Assembly (NCBI RefSeq): GCF_001280255.1
Contig: NZ_LHCI01000106.1
Coordinates: 1,217,766 to 1,281,765, forward strand
Source of the DNA: Thermus aquaticus
Lineage (GTDB): Bacteria; Deinococcota; Deinococci; Deinococcales; Thermaceae
DNA: 64,000 nucleotides
Direction: 5' to 3'
Positions 51,899 through 59,710 of this stretch are shown here, in pieces (the first letter of the stretch is position 1; each line of letters starts with the position of its first letter). The position numbers were made by a program, and so were the translations under genes. The notes beneath the pieces were generated by a model. That model saw only the letters and a program-made list of their open reading frames with translations, had not been told where the DNA came from and searched no databases.

Positions 51899-53419
51899 AT
51901 GCCGGCCAGCACCCTGGACGAACTGGTGGCCCTTTGCAAAAGGCGGGGCTTCATCTTTCAAAGCGCGGAGATTTACGGCGGCCTGCAGGGCGTCTACGAC
52001 TACGGGCCTTTGGGGGTGGAGCTCAAGAACAACCTGAAGCAGGCCTGGTGGCGCAGAAACGTCTACGAGCGGGACGACATGGAGGGGCTGGACGCCAGCG
52101 TCCTCACCCACCGCCTGGTCCTCCACTACTCCGGGCACGAGGCCACCTTCGCCGACCCCATGGTGGACAACCGCATCACCAAGAAGCGCTACCGCCTGGA
52201 TCACCTCCTCAAAGAGCAGCCCGAGGAGGTCTTAAGACGCCTCTTTCGGGCCATGGAGGTGGAGGAGGGGAACCTCCACGCCCTGGTCCAGGCCATGATG
52301 ACCTTCCCCGAGCGGGCCGGGGGGGCCATGACGGCGGCCATGGTGGTGGACCCGGCCACCGGGGAGCCAGGGGACTGGACCCCGCCCCGGTACTTCAACA
52401 TGATGTTCAAGACCTACGTGGGGCCGGTGGAGGACGAGGCGGGCCTGGCCTACCTGCGTCCCGAGACCGCCCAGGGGATCTTCATCAACTTCAAAAACGT
52501 CCTGGACACCACCAGCCGCAAGCTCCCCTTCGGCATCGCCCAGATCGGCAAGGCCTTCCGCAACGAGATCACCCCCAGGAACTTCATCTTCCGGGTGCGG
52601 GAGTTTGAGCAGATGGAGATTGAGTACTTCGTGCGCCCGGGGGAGGACGAGCGCTGGCACCGCTACTGGGTGGAGGAACGCCTCAAGTGGTGGCAGGAGA
52701 TGGGCTTGAGCCGGGAGAACCTGGTGGCCTACCAGCAACCCCCCGAGGAGCTGGCCCACTACGCCAAGGCCACCGTGGACCTCCTCTACCGCTTCCCCCA
52801 CGGCCTGGAGGAGCTGGAGGGCATCGCCAACCGCACCGACTTTGACCTGGGGAGCCACACCAAGGACCAGGAGGAGCTTGGCATCACCGCCAGGGTCCTC
52901 AAGAACGAGCACGCCACCCAGCGCCTGGCCTACCGGGATCCCGAGACGGGCAGGTGGTTCGTGCCCTACGTCATTGAGCCCTCCGCCGGGGTGGACCGGG
53001 GGGTCTTGGCCCTCCTCGCCGAGGCCTTCACCCGGGAGGAGCTTCCCAGTGGGGAAGAGCGCATCGTCCTGAAGCTCAAGCCCCAGCTCGCCCCCATCAA
53101 GGTGGCGGTGATCCCCCTGGTGAAGAACCGCCCCGAGATCACCGAGTACGCCAAAAGGCTTAAGGCCAGGCTGCAGGCCCTGGGCCTCGGGCGGGTGCTC
53201 TACGAGGACACGGGCAACATTGGCAAGGCCTACCGCCGCCATGACGAGGTGGGCACCCCCTTTGCCGTCACCGTGGACTACGACACCCTGGGCCAGGGCA
53301 AGGACGGCACCAGCAAGCTCAAGGACACGGTCACGGTGCGGGACCGGGACACCATGGAGCAGATCCGCCTCCACGTGGACGAGCTGGAGGGGTTTTTGAA
53401 GGAGAAGCTTCGGTGGTAG
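51899..53419 (+). CDS. glyS: Glycyl-tRNA synthetase (class II, homodimeric type)
   Basis: The protein has 506 residues, the same length as the T. thermophilus enzyme of known structure, to which it is almost identical ([20 protein letters not shown]). Class II motifs: motif 2 around [25 protein letters not shown] and motif 3 around [15 protein letters not shown]. The anticodon-binding domain starts near [16 protein letters not shown] 51899 has GGGAGGAG upstream; longer frames into the leader are not homologous. Confidence 0.97.
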   Translation: MPASTLDELVALCKRRGFIFQSAEIYGGLQGVYDYGPLGVELKNNLKQAWWRRNVYERDDMEGLDASVLTHRLVLHYSGHEATFADPMVDNRITKKRYRLDHLLKEQPEEVLRRLFRAMEVEEGNLHALVQAMMTFPERAGGAMTAAMVVDPATGEPGDWTPPRYFNMMFKTYVGPVEDEAGLAYLRPETAQGIFINFKNVLDTTSRKLPFGIAQIGKAFRNEITPRNFIFRVREFEQMEIEYFVRPGEDERWHRYWVEERLKWWQEMGLSRENLVAYQQPPEELAHYAKATVDLLYRFPHGLEELEGIANRTDFDLGSHTKDQEELGITARVLKNEHATQRLAYRDPETGRWFVPYVIEPSAGVDRGVLALLAEAFTREELPSGEERIVLKLKPQLAPIKVAVIPLVKNRPEITEYAKRLKARLQALGLGRVLYEDTGNIGKAYRRHDEVGTPFAVTVDYDTLGQGKDGTSKLKDTVTVRDRDTMEQIRLHVDELEGFLKEKLRW

Positions 53420-53445
53420 ACTAGGGGTAGCTTTGCGGGAGCGCC

Positions 53446-53637
53446 TTGGGCAAAAACAAGCACCTTCGCAAGCGCTTGGCGGGTCTAGAGCACCAGATTC
53501 TCCGGCATCATCAGAAGATCCAGGCGGAGCTGGAGAAGGCCAGTCCGGACTGGGGGCTGATCGGGAAGTGGGAAAAGGAGATTCGGGCATGGGAAGGGGA
53601 GCGAAGGCGGATCCTGCGCAGGTTGAGGGGCTGGTAG
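53446..53637 (+). CDS. Small conserved-looking coiled-coil protein
   Basis: The predicted 63-residue protein is highly charged and helical ([38 protein letters not shown]). The start is TTG with GCGGGAG upstream, 26 nt after glyS. The 3' end overlaps the next small gene. I do not recognise a family. It is supported only by its coding-like composition and tight spacing, and it could be a chance frame. Confidence 0.5.
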   Translation: MGKNKHLRKRLAGLEHQILRHHQKIQAELEKASPDWGLIGKWEKEIRAWEGERRRILRRLRGW

Positions 53638-53837
53638 GCCTGCCCGAGCCCATCTGGCAGGAGCTCTTTGAGGAGGTGGACCACCTTAAGATGGTGTACC
53701 AAAAGCTGAAGGAGGCCTCTCCGGAGGAGCGAAGCGCCTTAGAGGAGGAGGCCCTTCGCAGCCTCACCCACCTTTGGGCCCACACCCGGGTCATGTGGGA
53801 GGAGCTTGCGCTTTCGGACGTGGAGGAGGAGGCATGA
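53589..53837 (+). CDS. Small hypothetical protein upstream of asd
   Basis: The predicted 82-residue protein is acidic and helical ([40 protein letters not shown]). ATG 53589 has AAGGAG upstream, and the stop overlaps the asd start (ATGA), indicating translational coupling. The function is unknown. Confidence 0.6.
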   Translation: MGRGAKADPAQVEGLVGLPEPIWQELFEEVDHLKMVYQKLKEASPEERSALEEEALRSLTHLWAHTRVMWEELALSDVEEEA

Positions 53838-54829
53838 GGGTGGCGGTGGTGGGGGCCACGGGGGCCGTGGGGCGGGAGATCCTCAAGGTCCTCGAGGCCC
53901 GGGACTTCCCCCTCTCCGAGCTCCGGCTCTACGCCTCCCCCCGCTCCGCTGGGGCGCGCCTCCCCTTCCGTGGGGAGGAGATCCCCGTGGAGCCCCTTCC
54001 CGAGGGGCCTCTGCCCGTGGACCTGGTCCTGGCCAGCGCCGGGGGGGCCCTCTCCAAAGCCCTGGCCCCCGTCTGGGTCCAGGGCGGGGCCCTGGTCATA
54101 GACAACTCCAGCGCCTTCCGCTACGAGCCCTGGGTGCCTTTGGTGGTCCCCGAGGTCAATCGGGAAAAGATCTTCACCCACCAGGGCATCATCGCCAACC
54201 CCAACTGCACCACGGCCATCCTGGCCATGGCCCTCTGGCCCCTCCACCGGGCCTTCCGGGCCAGGCGGGTGGTCGTGGCCACCTACCAGGCGGCCTCGGG
54301 GGCGGGGGCCAAGGGCATGGAGGAGCTCCTCAGCGAAACCCACCGCTTCCTGCACGGGGAGACCCCCAGGGCCGAGGTCTTCGCCCACCCCCTGCCCTTC
54401 AACGTCATCCCCCACATTGACGCCTTCCAGGAAAACGGCTACACCCGCGAGGAGATGAAGGTGGTGTGGGAGACCCACAAGATCTTTGGCGATGACTCCA
54501 TAAAGATCAGCGCCACGGCGGTCCGGGTCCCCACCCTTCGCGCCCACGCCGAGGCGGCCAGCGTGGAGTTCGCTGAGCCCGTCACCCCCGAGGCCGCCCG
54601 GGAGGTTCTGAGGGGCGCCCCGGGCGTGGAGCTGGTGGACGAGCCCGAGAAGCGGCGCTACCCCATGCCCCTCACCGCGAGCGGCAAGTGGGACGTGGAG
54701 GTGGGCCGGATCCGGAAGAGCCTGGCCTTTGAGAACGGCCTGGACTTCTTCGTGGTGGGGGACCAGCTCCTGAAGGGGGCCGCCCTCAACGCCGTCCAGA
54801 TCGCCGAGGAGTGGCTCAAGGGGCCCTGA
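53834..54829 (+). CDS. asd: Aspartate-semialdehyde dehydrogenase
   Basis: Asd makes aspartate semialdehyde for lysine, threonine and methionine synthesis. The 331-residue protein has the NADP motif [15 protein letters not shown], the catalytic Cys in [12 protein letters not shown] (near residue 125) and the catalytic His in [16 protein letters not shown]. The ATG overlaps the upstream stop by 4 nt. The 3' end overlaps tlyA tail to tail by 14 nt. Confidence 0.96.
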   Translation: MRVAVVGATGAVGREILKVLEARDFPLSELRLYASPRSAGARLPFRGEEIPVEPLPEGPLPVDLVLASAGGALSKALAPVWVQGGALVIDNSSAFRYEPWVPLVVPEVNREKIFTHQGIIANPNCTTAILAMALWPLHRAFRARRVVVATYQAASGAGAKGMEELLSETHRFLHGETPRAEVFAHPLPFNVIPHIDAFQENGYTREEMKVVWETHKIFGDDSIKISATAVRVPTLRAHAEAASVEFAEPVTPEAAREVLRGAPGVELVDEPEKRRYPMPLTASGKWDVEVGRIRKSLAFENGLDFFVVGDQLLKGAALNAVQIAEEWLKGP

Positions 54830-55523
54830 GCCAGAGCCAGTACTCCAGGTTCCCCTCCTTGCCCGGGAGGGGGCTTTCCTTCTCCCCCAAGACCCTGAAG
54901 CCCAGGGCCTCCGCCCGTTCCCTGACCCGCCTCAGGGCCTCCCGCCTTAAAGCCTCCTCCCGCACCACCCCTTGGTGGGCCCCGGGCCAGAGCTCGTACT
55001 GGGGCTTGACCAGGACCAGGGCCTCGCCCCCCTCCCTCAGAAGCTCCAGCGCCTTGGGGAGGACCTGGGTGGCGGAGATGAAGGCCAGGTCCATGAGGAT
55101 AAGGTCCACGGGCTCCGGGAGGCTCACGGCGCGGGCGTCCACGCCCTCGAGGACCACCACCCTGGGGTCCTGGCGGAGGCTTGGGTGGAGCTGGCCCCTG
55201 CCCACGTCCACGGCGTAGACCCGGCTGGCCCCCCTTTCCAGAAGGACCTGGGTGAAGCCCCCGGTGCTGGCCCCCAGGTCGGCGGCCACCTTCCCCGCTA
55301 CGGCTATGGGGAAGGCCTCGAGGGCCCCGAGGAGCTTGTAGGCCCCCCGGCCCACGTAGCGCTCCTCCTCTAGAAGCTCCACGGCGGCGCCTTCGGGCAC
55401 GGGGTGGGCGGGCTTGGTGACCACCCTTCCCCCCACCCGCACCTTCCCCTCGGCGATGAGGCGCTTGGCCTTTTCCCGACTCTCCACCAGGCCCTTTTCC
55501 ACCAGGTACCGGTCCAGGCGCAC
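54816..55523 (-). CDS. tlyA: TlyA-family rRNA 2'-O-methyltransferase
   Basis: The protein has 235 residues. An N-terminal S4 RNA-binding domain ([20 protein letters not shown]) is followed by an FtsJ-like methyltransferase domain with [30 protein letters not shown] and the catalytic-region [13 protein letters not shown]. TlyA methylates 16S and/or 23S rRNA in other bacteria. The start is GTG 55523, 6 nt after CATAAT. Confidence 0.92.
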   Translation of the reverse strand: MRLDRYLVEKGLVESREKAKRLIAEGKVRVGGRVVTKPAHPVPEGAAVELLEEERYVGRGAYKLLGALEAFPIAVAGKVAADLGASTGGFTQVLLERGASRVYAVDVGRGQLHPSLRQDPRVVVLEGVDARAVSLPEPVDLILMDLAFISATQVLPKALELLREGGEALVLVKPQYELWPGAHQGVVREEALRREALRRVRERAEALGFRVLGEKESPLPGKEGNLEYWLWLRAP

Positions 55524-55540
55524 GAGGGTATTATGGACCG
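55524..55540. promoter_or_regulatory. 17-bp divergent promoter core for tlyA and the 55541 gene
   Basis: Forward: TATTAT (55529-55534), GGACCG, GTG 55541. Reverse: CATAAT (55535-55530), ACCCTC, GTG 55523. The two -10 boxes overlap almost entirely, and both imply leaderless mRNAs. Confidence 0.5.
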
Positions 55541-55852
55541 GTGGAGCCGGAGCTTTCCGGTACCTGGTACGTCCTGGAGGGGGAGCCCGGGGAGCACCTG
55601 GTGGTGGAGGCCCTGGGGCGGAGGCTTTCCGGGGTGTGGACCACGAGGGCCGGGGCCGAGCGCTTCCTGGCCTTCCACCCGGAGCTTGGGATGCGGGTGA
55701 GTCCCTTGGAGAGCCGGGCCCTCAAGGAGGCCTTCCTCAGGGCCCTGGGTATGCTGAAGGTGGAGGCGGTTCTGGTGGACTACCAGCCTGGGGCACACCA
55801 GGCCCGCCTGGCGCAGGTGGAAGACCTTTTGCGGGAGGTGCGGCGTGCGTAG
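55541..55852 (+). CDS. Hypothetical protein
   Basis: The protein has 103 residues and no family that I recognise. The sequence is mixed alpha/beta and soluble (LSGTWYVLEGEPGEHLVVEA, LKEAFLRALGMLKVEAVLVDY). The start is GTG, 6 nt after TATTAT. The last 8 nt overlap the next gene, suggesting a two-gene operon. An overlapping frame beginning at 55414 is inconsistent with this promoter and start. Confidence 0.6.
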   Translation: MEPELSGTWYVLEGEPGEHLVVEALGRRLSGVWTTRAGAERFLAFHPELGMRVSPLESRALKEAFLRALGMLKVEAVLVDYQPGAHQARLAQVEDLLREVRRA

Positions 55853-56273
55853 GTTCTTGGTTCTGGCCCTTGTGCTGCTCGGTGTGGCCCTGGCCCAGCG
55901 GGCCGAGGTGAGCTTGGGTAGCCCCTTTGGCCTCCAGGGGGGCCTTCGCTTTCCCCTAGTGCCCCTTCTCTTAGACGGGCGGGTCTACAGTGGGGTGGGC
56001 CTCGAGGTCCTGGGGGGAGGGGTGGACCTCCTCTTCAAGGTCCCCCTCACCGACCTCTACCTGGGCTTGGGGGGCTTCTACGGCACGGGGAGGGCCCTCT
56101 CCCTGCCCCAGGACGGGGCGGGGCAGGGGGGCTTGCGGGGGGTCTTGGGCACCTGGCTCAACCTACCCCTGCCCCTCGTGGGGGCCTACTTGGAGCTTCA
56201 CCCCATTTACTACCTGACCCCCAACCAGAGCTTCGGCCTGGGGGCGGCTTTGGGGGTGAGCCTGGGGCTTTGA
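55845..56273 (+). CDS. Small exported beta-rich protein of unknown function
   Basis: The protein has 142 residues. A signal peptide (FLVLALVLLGVALAQ) is followed by alternating Gly-rich, amphipathic strands (GVGLEVLGGGVDLLFKV, LTDLYLGLGGFYG, LVGAYLELHPIYYL, LGAALGVSLGL). This looks like a small outer-membrane barrel or surface protein. It is coupled to the upstream gene by an 8-nt overlap. Confidence 0.65.
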   Translation: MRRFLVLALVLLGVALAQRAEVSLGSPFGLQGGLRFPLVPLLLDGRVYSGVGLEVLGGGVDLLFKVPLTDLYLGLGGFYGTGRALSLPQDGAGQGGLRGVLGTWLNLPLPLVGAYLELHPIYYLTPNQSFGLGAALGVSLGL

Positions 56274-56275
56274 GG

Positions 56276-56294
56276 CCACCCCACGCTGGCTTGG
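56276..56294. repeat. Half copy of the dispersed hairpin element
   Basis: CCACCCCACGCTGGC followed by TTGG matches the left arm and loop of the copy at 21644; the right arm is missing. It sits between convergent stops and is probably a degenerate element. Confidence 0.5.
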
Positions 56295-56317
56295 CCCCAA
56301 AAAGTACCCCAGGAGGC

Positions 56318-57967
56318 TTAGCCCGCCTTGAAGCCCTCCTTGAGGGGGACGATGCGGTTTAGGACCAGGGCTTCGGGCCTGGAGTCCACGGGGTCCTGCC
56401 AGAAGTAGCCCAGGCGTTCCAGCTGGTAGCGGGTCTCCCGGGGGTCTTTGGCCACGCTGGGCTCAATGAAGCCCCGGCGGACCTCGAGGGCCTTGGGGTT
56501 CAGGTTCTTGAGAAAGTCCCCGCCCTCCTCGGGGTCGGCCGTCAGGAAGAGGCGGCCGTAGAGGCGGAACTCCACCGGCAGGGCGTGGGCCGCCGAGACC
56601 CAGTGGATCACCCCCTTGGGCTTAACCCCGTCCTCGGGGTTGGCCCCCAGGGTCCCGGGGACCACCCGGGCCTTGAGGCGCCGTACCTCCCCGCCTTCCT
56701 CCACCACGTCCTCCAGCTCTATGACGTAGGCGTGCCGGAGGCGCACCCTCTGCCCCGGGGCGAAGCGTTTCCAACCTTTGGGGGGGTTCAGGCTGAAGTC
56801 CGAGCGCTCTATATAGATTCTTCCCGAGAAGGGGAGAGGGCGGCTCCCCTCCTTGGGGATGTCCCGGGGCCAGTAGGGGGCCTCTATCCACTCCTCCCCC
56901 TGGTAGTTGGTGAGGACCACTTCCAAGGGGTCTATGACCCCCAAGACCCTGGGGGCCACGGGGTTCAGGTCGTCCCGGACCACCTCCTCAAAGAGGTCCA
57001 TGGGGATCAGGGCCTCGTTGCGGGAGATGCCCGTCCTGCGCACGAACTCTATGATGGCCTCGGGCCTCACCCCCCGCCGCCTCAGGGCCCTCAGGGTGGG
57101 GAGGCGGGGGTCGTCCCAGCCGGAGACGTACCCTCCCTCCACCAGCTTGATGAGCTTCCTCTTGGAGAGGACGGTGTGGCTTAAGTCCAGGCGGGCGAAC
57201 TCGTACTGGTGGGGCCTGGGGGAGAGGGGAAAGCCGCACTTGCCCTTCACGTTTTCAATGACCCAGTCGTAGATCGCCCGGTTGTTCTCAAACTCCAGGG
57301 TGCAGAGGGAGTGGGTGATGCCCTCTATGAAGTCCTCCAAGGGGTGGGCGTAGTCGTAGAGGGGGTAGACCACCCACCGGTCCCCCGCGTGGTAATGGGG
57401 GGCGTGGACGATGCGGTAGAGGACCGGGTCCCTCAGCTTGAAGTTGGGGTGGGCGGGGTCAATCTTGGCCCTGAGGACCCGGCTTCCCGTGGGGAACTCT
57501 CCCCGGGCCATCCTCTGGAAGAGGTCCAGGTTCTCCTCCACGCTCCTTTCCCGGTAGGGGCTCGGCTTCCCCTCGGCCCTCAGGGCGCTCATCTCCTCCT
57601 CGGAGAGGTCGTCCACGTAGGCCTTCCCCTCCTGGATGAGGAGGAGGGCGCATTCGTACATCCTCTCAAAGTAGTCCGAGGCGTAAAAGATCCCGTCCGG
57701 CTCAAAGCCCAGCCAGCGCACGTCCTCCAGGATGGCCCTGGCGTACTCCTCCTTCTCGGTCTCGGGGTTGGTGTCGTCCATGCGCAGGTAGCACTTCCCA
57801 CCGTAGTCCCGGGCCAGGCCGAAGTTGAGGACGATGCTCCGGGCGTGGCCGATGTGGAGGTAGCCGTTGGGCTCGGGAGGGAAGCGGGTCTTGATGCGCT
57901 CGTACTTACCCTCCCGTAGGTCTTTTTCCACGATCTCGGTGATGAAGTTCGGGGGGACGAGGCCCAT
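56318..57967 (-). CDS. glnS: Glutaminyl-tRNA synthetase
   Basis: The protein has 549 residues. This class I enzyme charges tRNA-Gln directly. The HIGH motif is GYLHIGHARSIVLNFG near residue 40 and the KMSKS-type motif is TVLSKRKLIKLVEGG. GlnRS features include FPPEPNGYLH, LRMDDTNPETEKEEY and the C-terminal anticodon barrel with ERSDFSLNPPKGWKRF. No C-terminal YqeY-like extension is present. The ATG lies 6 nt after TAAACT. Confidence 0.95.
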   Translation of the reverse strand: MGLVPPNFITEIVEKDLREGKYERIKTRFPPEPNGYLHIGHARSIVLNFGLARDYGGKCYLRMDDTNPETEKEEYARAILEDVRWLGFEPDGIFYASDYFERMYECALLLIQEGKAYVDDLSEEEMSALRAEGKPSPYRERSVEENLDLFQRMARGEFPTGSRVLRAKIDPAHPNFKLRDPVLYRIVHAPHYHAGDRWVVYPLYDYAHPLEDFIEGITHSLCTLEFENNRAIYDWVIENVKGKCGFPLSPRPHQYEFARLDLSHTVLSKRKLIKLVEGGYVSGWDDPRLPTLRALRRRGVRPEAIIEFVRRTGISRNEALIPMDLFEEVVRDDLNPVAPRVLGVIDPLEVVLTNYQGEEWIEAPYWPRDIPKEGSRPLPFSGRIYIERSDFSLNPPKGWKRFAPGQRVRLRHAYVIELEDVVEEGGEVRRLKARVVPGTLGANPEDGVKPKGVIHWVSAAHALPVEFRLYGRLFLTADPEEGGDFLKNLNPKALEVRRGFIEPSVAKDPRETRYQLERLGYFWQDPVDSRPEALVLNRIVPLKEGFKAG

Positions 57968-57973
57968 AAGGCA

Positions 57974-57979
57974 AGTTTA
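57974..57979 (-). promoter_or_regulatory. -10 box for leaderless glnS mRNA
   Basis: TAAACT on the minus strand, then TGCCTT, then ATG 57967. Confidence 0.5.
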
Positions 57980-57984
57980 CCCAA

Positions 57985-58018
57985 GTGCCCGCGCTTTGCT
58001 TTCGCAACGTGGGGTGCC
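57985..58018. repeat. Diverged member of the dispersed hairpin family
   Basis: On the minus strand CACCCCACGTTGC, GAAA, GCAAAGCGCGGGCAC forms an imperfect hairpin resembling the 18028 and 21644 elements. It lies downstream of the crotonase gene and just upstream of the glnS promoter, so it may also terminate the former. Confidence 0.45.
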
Positions 58019-58049
58019 CAAGCCGGGGCTAGGGGTTTTTCTGGGGCGC

Positions 58050-58811
58050 TCAGAAGCGGGGCTTGCGCTTCTCAAAGAAGGCCCGGATGCCCTCCTTCAG
58101 GTCCCCGGTCTCCCGCACCCAGGCGTTGGCCAGGGCCGCCAGGCGGAAGCCCTCCTCGAGGCCCATCCCCGGCAGGGCGGCCAGGAGCTCCTTGGTGAGG
58201 CGCAAGGAGGTGGGGGCGTTCTCCGCAACTTCTTCCGCCAGGGCCTGGGCCACTTTGAGGGCCTCCCCCTTGGGGGCGGTGCGGTTCACGAGTCCCAGGG
58301 CCTTGGCCTCTTCCGCTCCCACGAGCCTTCCCGTGAGGAGGAGGTCCTTGGCCACCTTCTCCCCCACGGCCCGGGTGAGGAGGACGGAGACCAAGGCGGC
58401 CACGAAGCCGATCCTGACCTCGGTGAAGCCCATCCTCGCCTCCTCTTCCATGACCACCAGGTCGCAGGCCAGGGCGAGCCCCGCCCCTCCGGCCACCGCC
58501 GGGCCGTTCACCGCCGCCACCGTGGGCTTGGGATAGGTGTAGAGGCGGCGGAAGAGGGCCATGAGGGAAAGGGAGTGGCGGTAGTTCTCCTCGGCCCCCA
58601 TCTCCGTGACCCTTTCCAAAAAGGCCAGGTCGGCCCCGGCGCTGAAGGCCTGGCCCCTTCCCGTCAGGACCAGAGCCCGCACCCCCTGGTCGGCTTCCAG
58701 CTCCTCCAGGGCCGCGAGAAGGCCTTCCACCATCTTGGGCGAGAGGGGGTTTCGCCTCTCTGGGTCGTTCAGGAATAGCGTGGCCACGCGGCCTTTTTCC
58801 ACCTGGACCAT
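58050..58811 (-). CDS. Crotonase-superfamily protein (enoyl-CoA hydratase/isomerase)
   Basis: The protein has 253 residues with the crotonase oxyanion-hole segments LTGRGQAFSAGADLAFL and AVNGPAVAGGAGLALACD. The first catalytic Glu of hydratases (GGGCELAMMCD in rat enzyme) is Gly here (AGGAGLALACD), while the second, in ARMGFTEVRIGF, is kept. A single-Glu site is seen in isomerases such as PaaG, so isomerase activity is more likely than hydration. The ATG follows TACAAT by 6 nt. Confidence 0.85.
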   Translation of the reverse strand: MVQVEKGRVATLFLNDPERRNPLSPKMVEGLLAALEELEADQGVRALVLTGRGQAFSAGADLAFLERVTEMGAEENYRHSLSLMALFRRLYTYPKPTVAAVNGPAVAGGAGLALACDLVVMEEEARMGFTEVRIGFVAALVSVLLTRAVGEKVAKDLLLTGRLVGAEEAKALGLVNRTAPKGEALKVAQALAEEVAENAPTSLRLTKELLAALPGMGLEEGFRLAALANAWVRETGDLKEGIRAFFEKRKPRF

Positions 58812-58817
58812 GCCCCC

Positions 58818-58823
58818 ATTGTA
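58818..58823 (-). promoter_or_regulatory. -10 box for leaderless crotonase-gene mRNA
   Basis: TACAAT on the minus strand, then GGGGGC, then ATG 58811. Confidence 0.5.
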
Positions 58824-58842
58824 GACGAGGGGCCTTTCCTGC

Positions 58843-58896
58843 TACACTCCCCTTAGCCCGCGAACCTGAGTAAAGCTTTGCGGGCTAGGAGGTGAT
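58843..58896 (+). promoter_or_regulatory. infC promoter, leader hairpin and strong Shine-Dalgarno
   Basis: TGCTACACT is an extended -10 (TACACT 58843-58848). Transcription would start near 58855, exactly where the perfect stem AGCCCGC (58855-58861) / GCGGGCT (58880-58886) begins. Directly after it is AGGAGGTGAT (58887-58896), fully complementary to the 16S rRNA 3' end. A hairpin at the very 5' end next to the ribosome site suggests mRNA protection or autoregulation. Confidence 0.55.
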
Positions 58897-58900
58897 GTAG

Positions 58901-59416
58901 ATAAAGGAGTATCTGACCAACGAGCGCATCCGTGCCAAACAGGTGAGGGTGATCGGTGCCGACGGCCAGCAGCTGGGCATCATGGACACCCAGGAGGCTT
59001 TGCGCCTGGCCCGGGAGCAGGACCTGGACCTGGTCCTGGTGGGCCCCACCGCCGAACCACCGGTGGCCCGCATCATGAACTACTCCAAGTGGCGCTACGA
59101 GCAGCAGGTGGCGGAGAAGGAGGCCCGCAAAAAGGCCAAGCGCACCGAGGTCAAGTCCATCAAGTTCCGGGTCAAGATTGACGACCACGACTATCAGACC
59201 AAGCTGAACCATATCAAGCGCTTCCTGGAGGAGGGCCACAAGGTCAAGGTCACCATCATGTTCCGGGGGCGGGAGATGAGCTACCCCGAGCTGGGCCAGC
59301 GGCTTCTGGAGCGGGTGGCCAAGGACCTCGAGGGCCTGGCCGTGGTGGAGATGAAGCCCGAGCTTTTGGGCCGGGACATGAACATGCTCCTGGCCCCGGC
59401 CAAGGTGTCGGCCTAG
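58901..59416 (+). CDS. infC: Translation initiation factor IF-3, ATA start
   Basis: IF-3 checks start-codon and initiator-tRNA choice on the 30S subunit. The 171-residue protein starts (M)KEYLTNERIRAKQVRVIG. The first codon is ATA, placed 8 nt after GGAGG and directly after an in-frame TAG, so no upstream start exists. The next usable start (GTG 58943) would remove the conserved N-terminal segment. A non-canonical infC start is known in E. coli (AUU), where IF-3 uses it to repress its own synthesis. The N and C domains are complete (VLVGPTAEPPVARIMNYSKW, VTIMFRGREMSYPELG). Confidence 0.93.
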   Translation: MKEYLTNERIRAKQVRVIGADGQQLGIMDTQEALRLAREQDLDLVLVGPTAEPPVARIMNYSKWRYEQQVAEKEARKKAKRTEVKSIKFRVKIDDHDYQTKLNHIKRFLEEGHKVKVTIMFRGREMSYPELGQRLLERVAKDLEGLAVVEMKPELLGRDMNMLLAPAKVSA

Positions 59417-59436
59417 ACCTCCTTAGCGGTCTTTGC

Positions 59437-59500
59437 TATAGTGGGAAGGCTTTGGGGAGCACCCAAGTCCCCCGCCTGGGGGCGCTTCCCAGAGGAGGAG
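59437..59500 (+). promoter_or_regulatory. Promoter and structured leader of rpmI-rplT
   Basis: TGCTATAGT gives an extended -10 (59437-59442). The leader can fold into a three-way junction: outer stem GGGAAG (59443-59448) with CTTCCC (59485-59490), hairpin 1 CTTTGGG/CCCAAG (59450-59467), and hairpin 2 CCCCC/GGGGG (59469-59482). The ribosome site AGAGGAGGAG follows. In other bacteria L20 represses this operon through leader structures, so this is a candidate L20 site. If the -10 is used, the outer 5' arm would be cut off in that shorter mRNA but present in the infC read-through mRNA. Confidence 0.5.
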
Positions 59501-59504
59501 AAGC

Positions 59505-59699
59505 ATGGGCAAGATGAAGACCCACAAGGGCGCCAAGAAGCGGGTGAAGGTCACCGCTTCGGGCAAGGTGGTGGCCATGAAGACGGGCAAACGGCACCTG
59601 AACTGGCACAAGTCGGGGAAGACCATCCGCCAGAAGGGGCGGAAGTTCACCCTGGCCAAGCCGGAGGCGGAGCGCATCAAGCGCCTCCTGCCCTACTGA
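59505..59699 (+). CDS. rpmI: 50S ribosomal protein L35
   Basis: The protein has 64 residues, full length, with the conserved start [20 protein letters not shown] and [16 protein letters not shown]. It lies between infC and rplT, the usual order, with GAGGAGGAG before the ATG. Confidence 0.97.
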   Translation: MGKMKTHKGAKKRVKVTASGKVVAMKTGKRHLNWHKSGKTIRQKGRKFTLAKPEAERIKRLLPY

Positions 59700-59710
59700 G
59701 GAGGTAGAGG

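Noticed and set aside
51782-52204. Upstream extension of the clpC frame
   Set aside because: It is antisense to glyS; the Clp_N domain begins at [12 protein letters not shown] (51781) with its own ribosome site and -10 box.
52232-54547. 771-codon minus-strand open frame
   Set aside because: Antisense to glyS and asd; composition and lack of motifs mark it as a shadow.
55414-55911. 165-codon frame overlapping the 55541 and 55845 genes
   Set aside because: It is antisense to tlyA at its start and ignores the shared -10 box, the signal peptide at 55845 and the coupled starts.
58819-58824. TTGTAG as the -35 box of infC
   Set aside because: It has the right spacing but is simply the complement of the crotonase gene's TACAAT box and matches the -35 consensus poorly.
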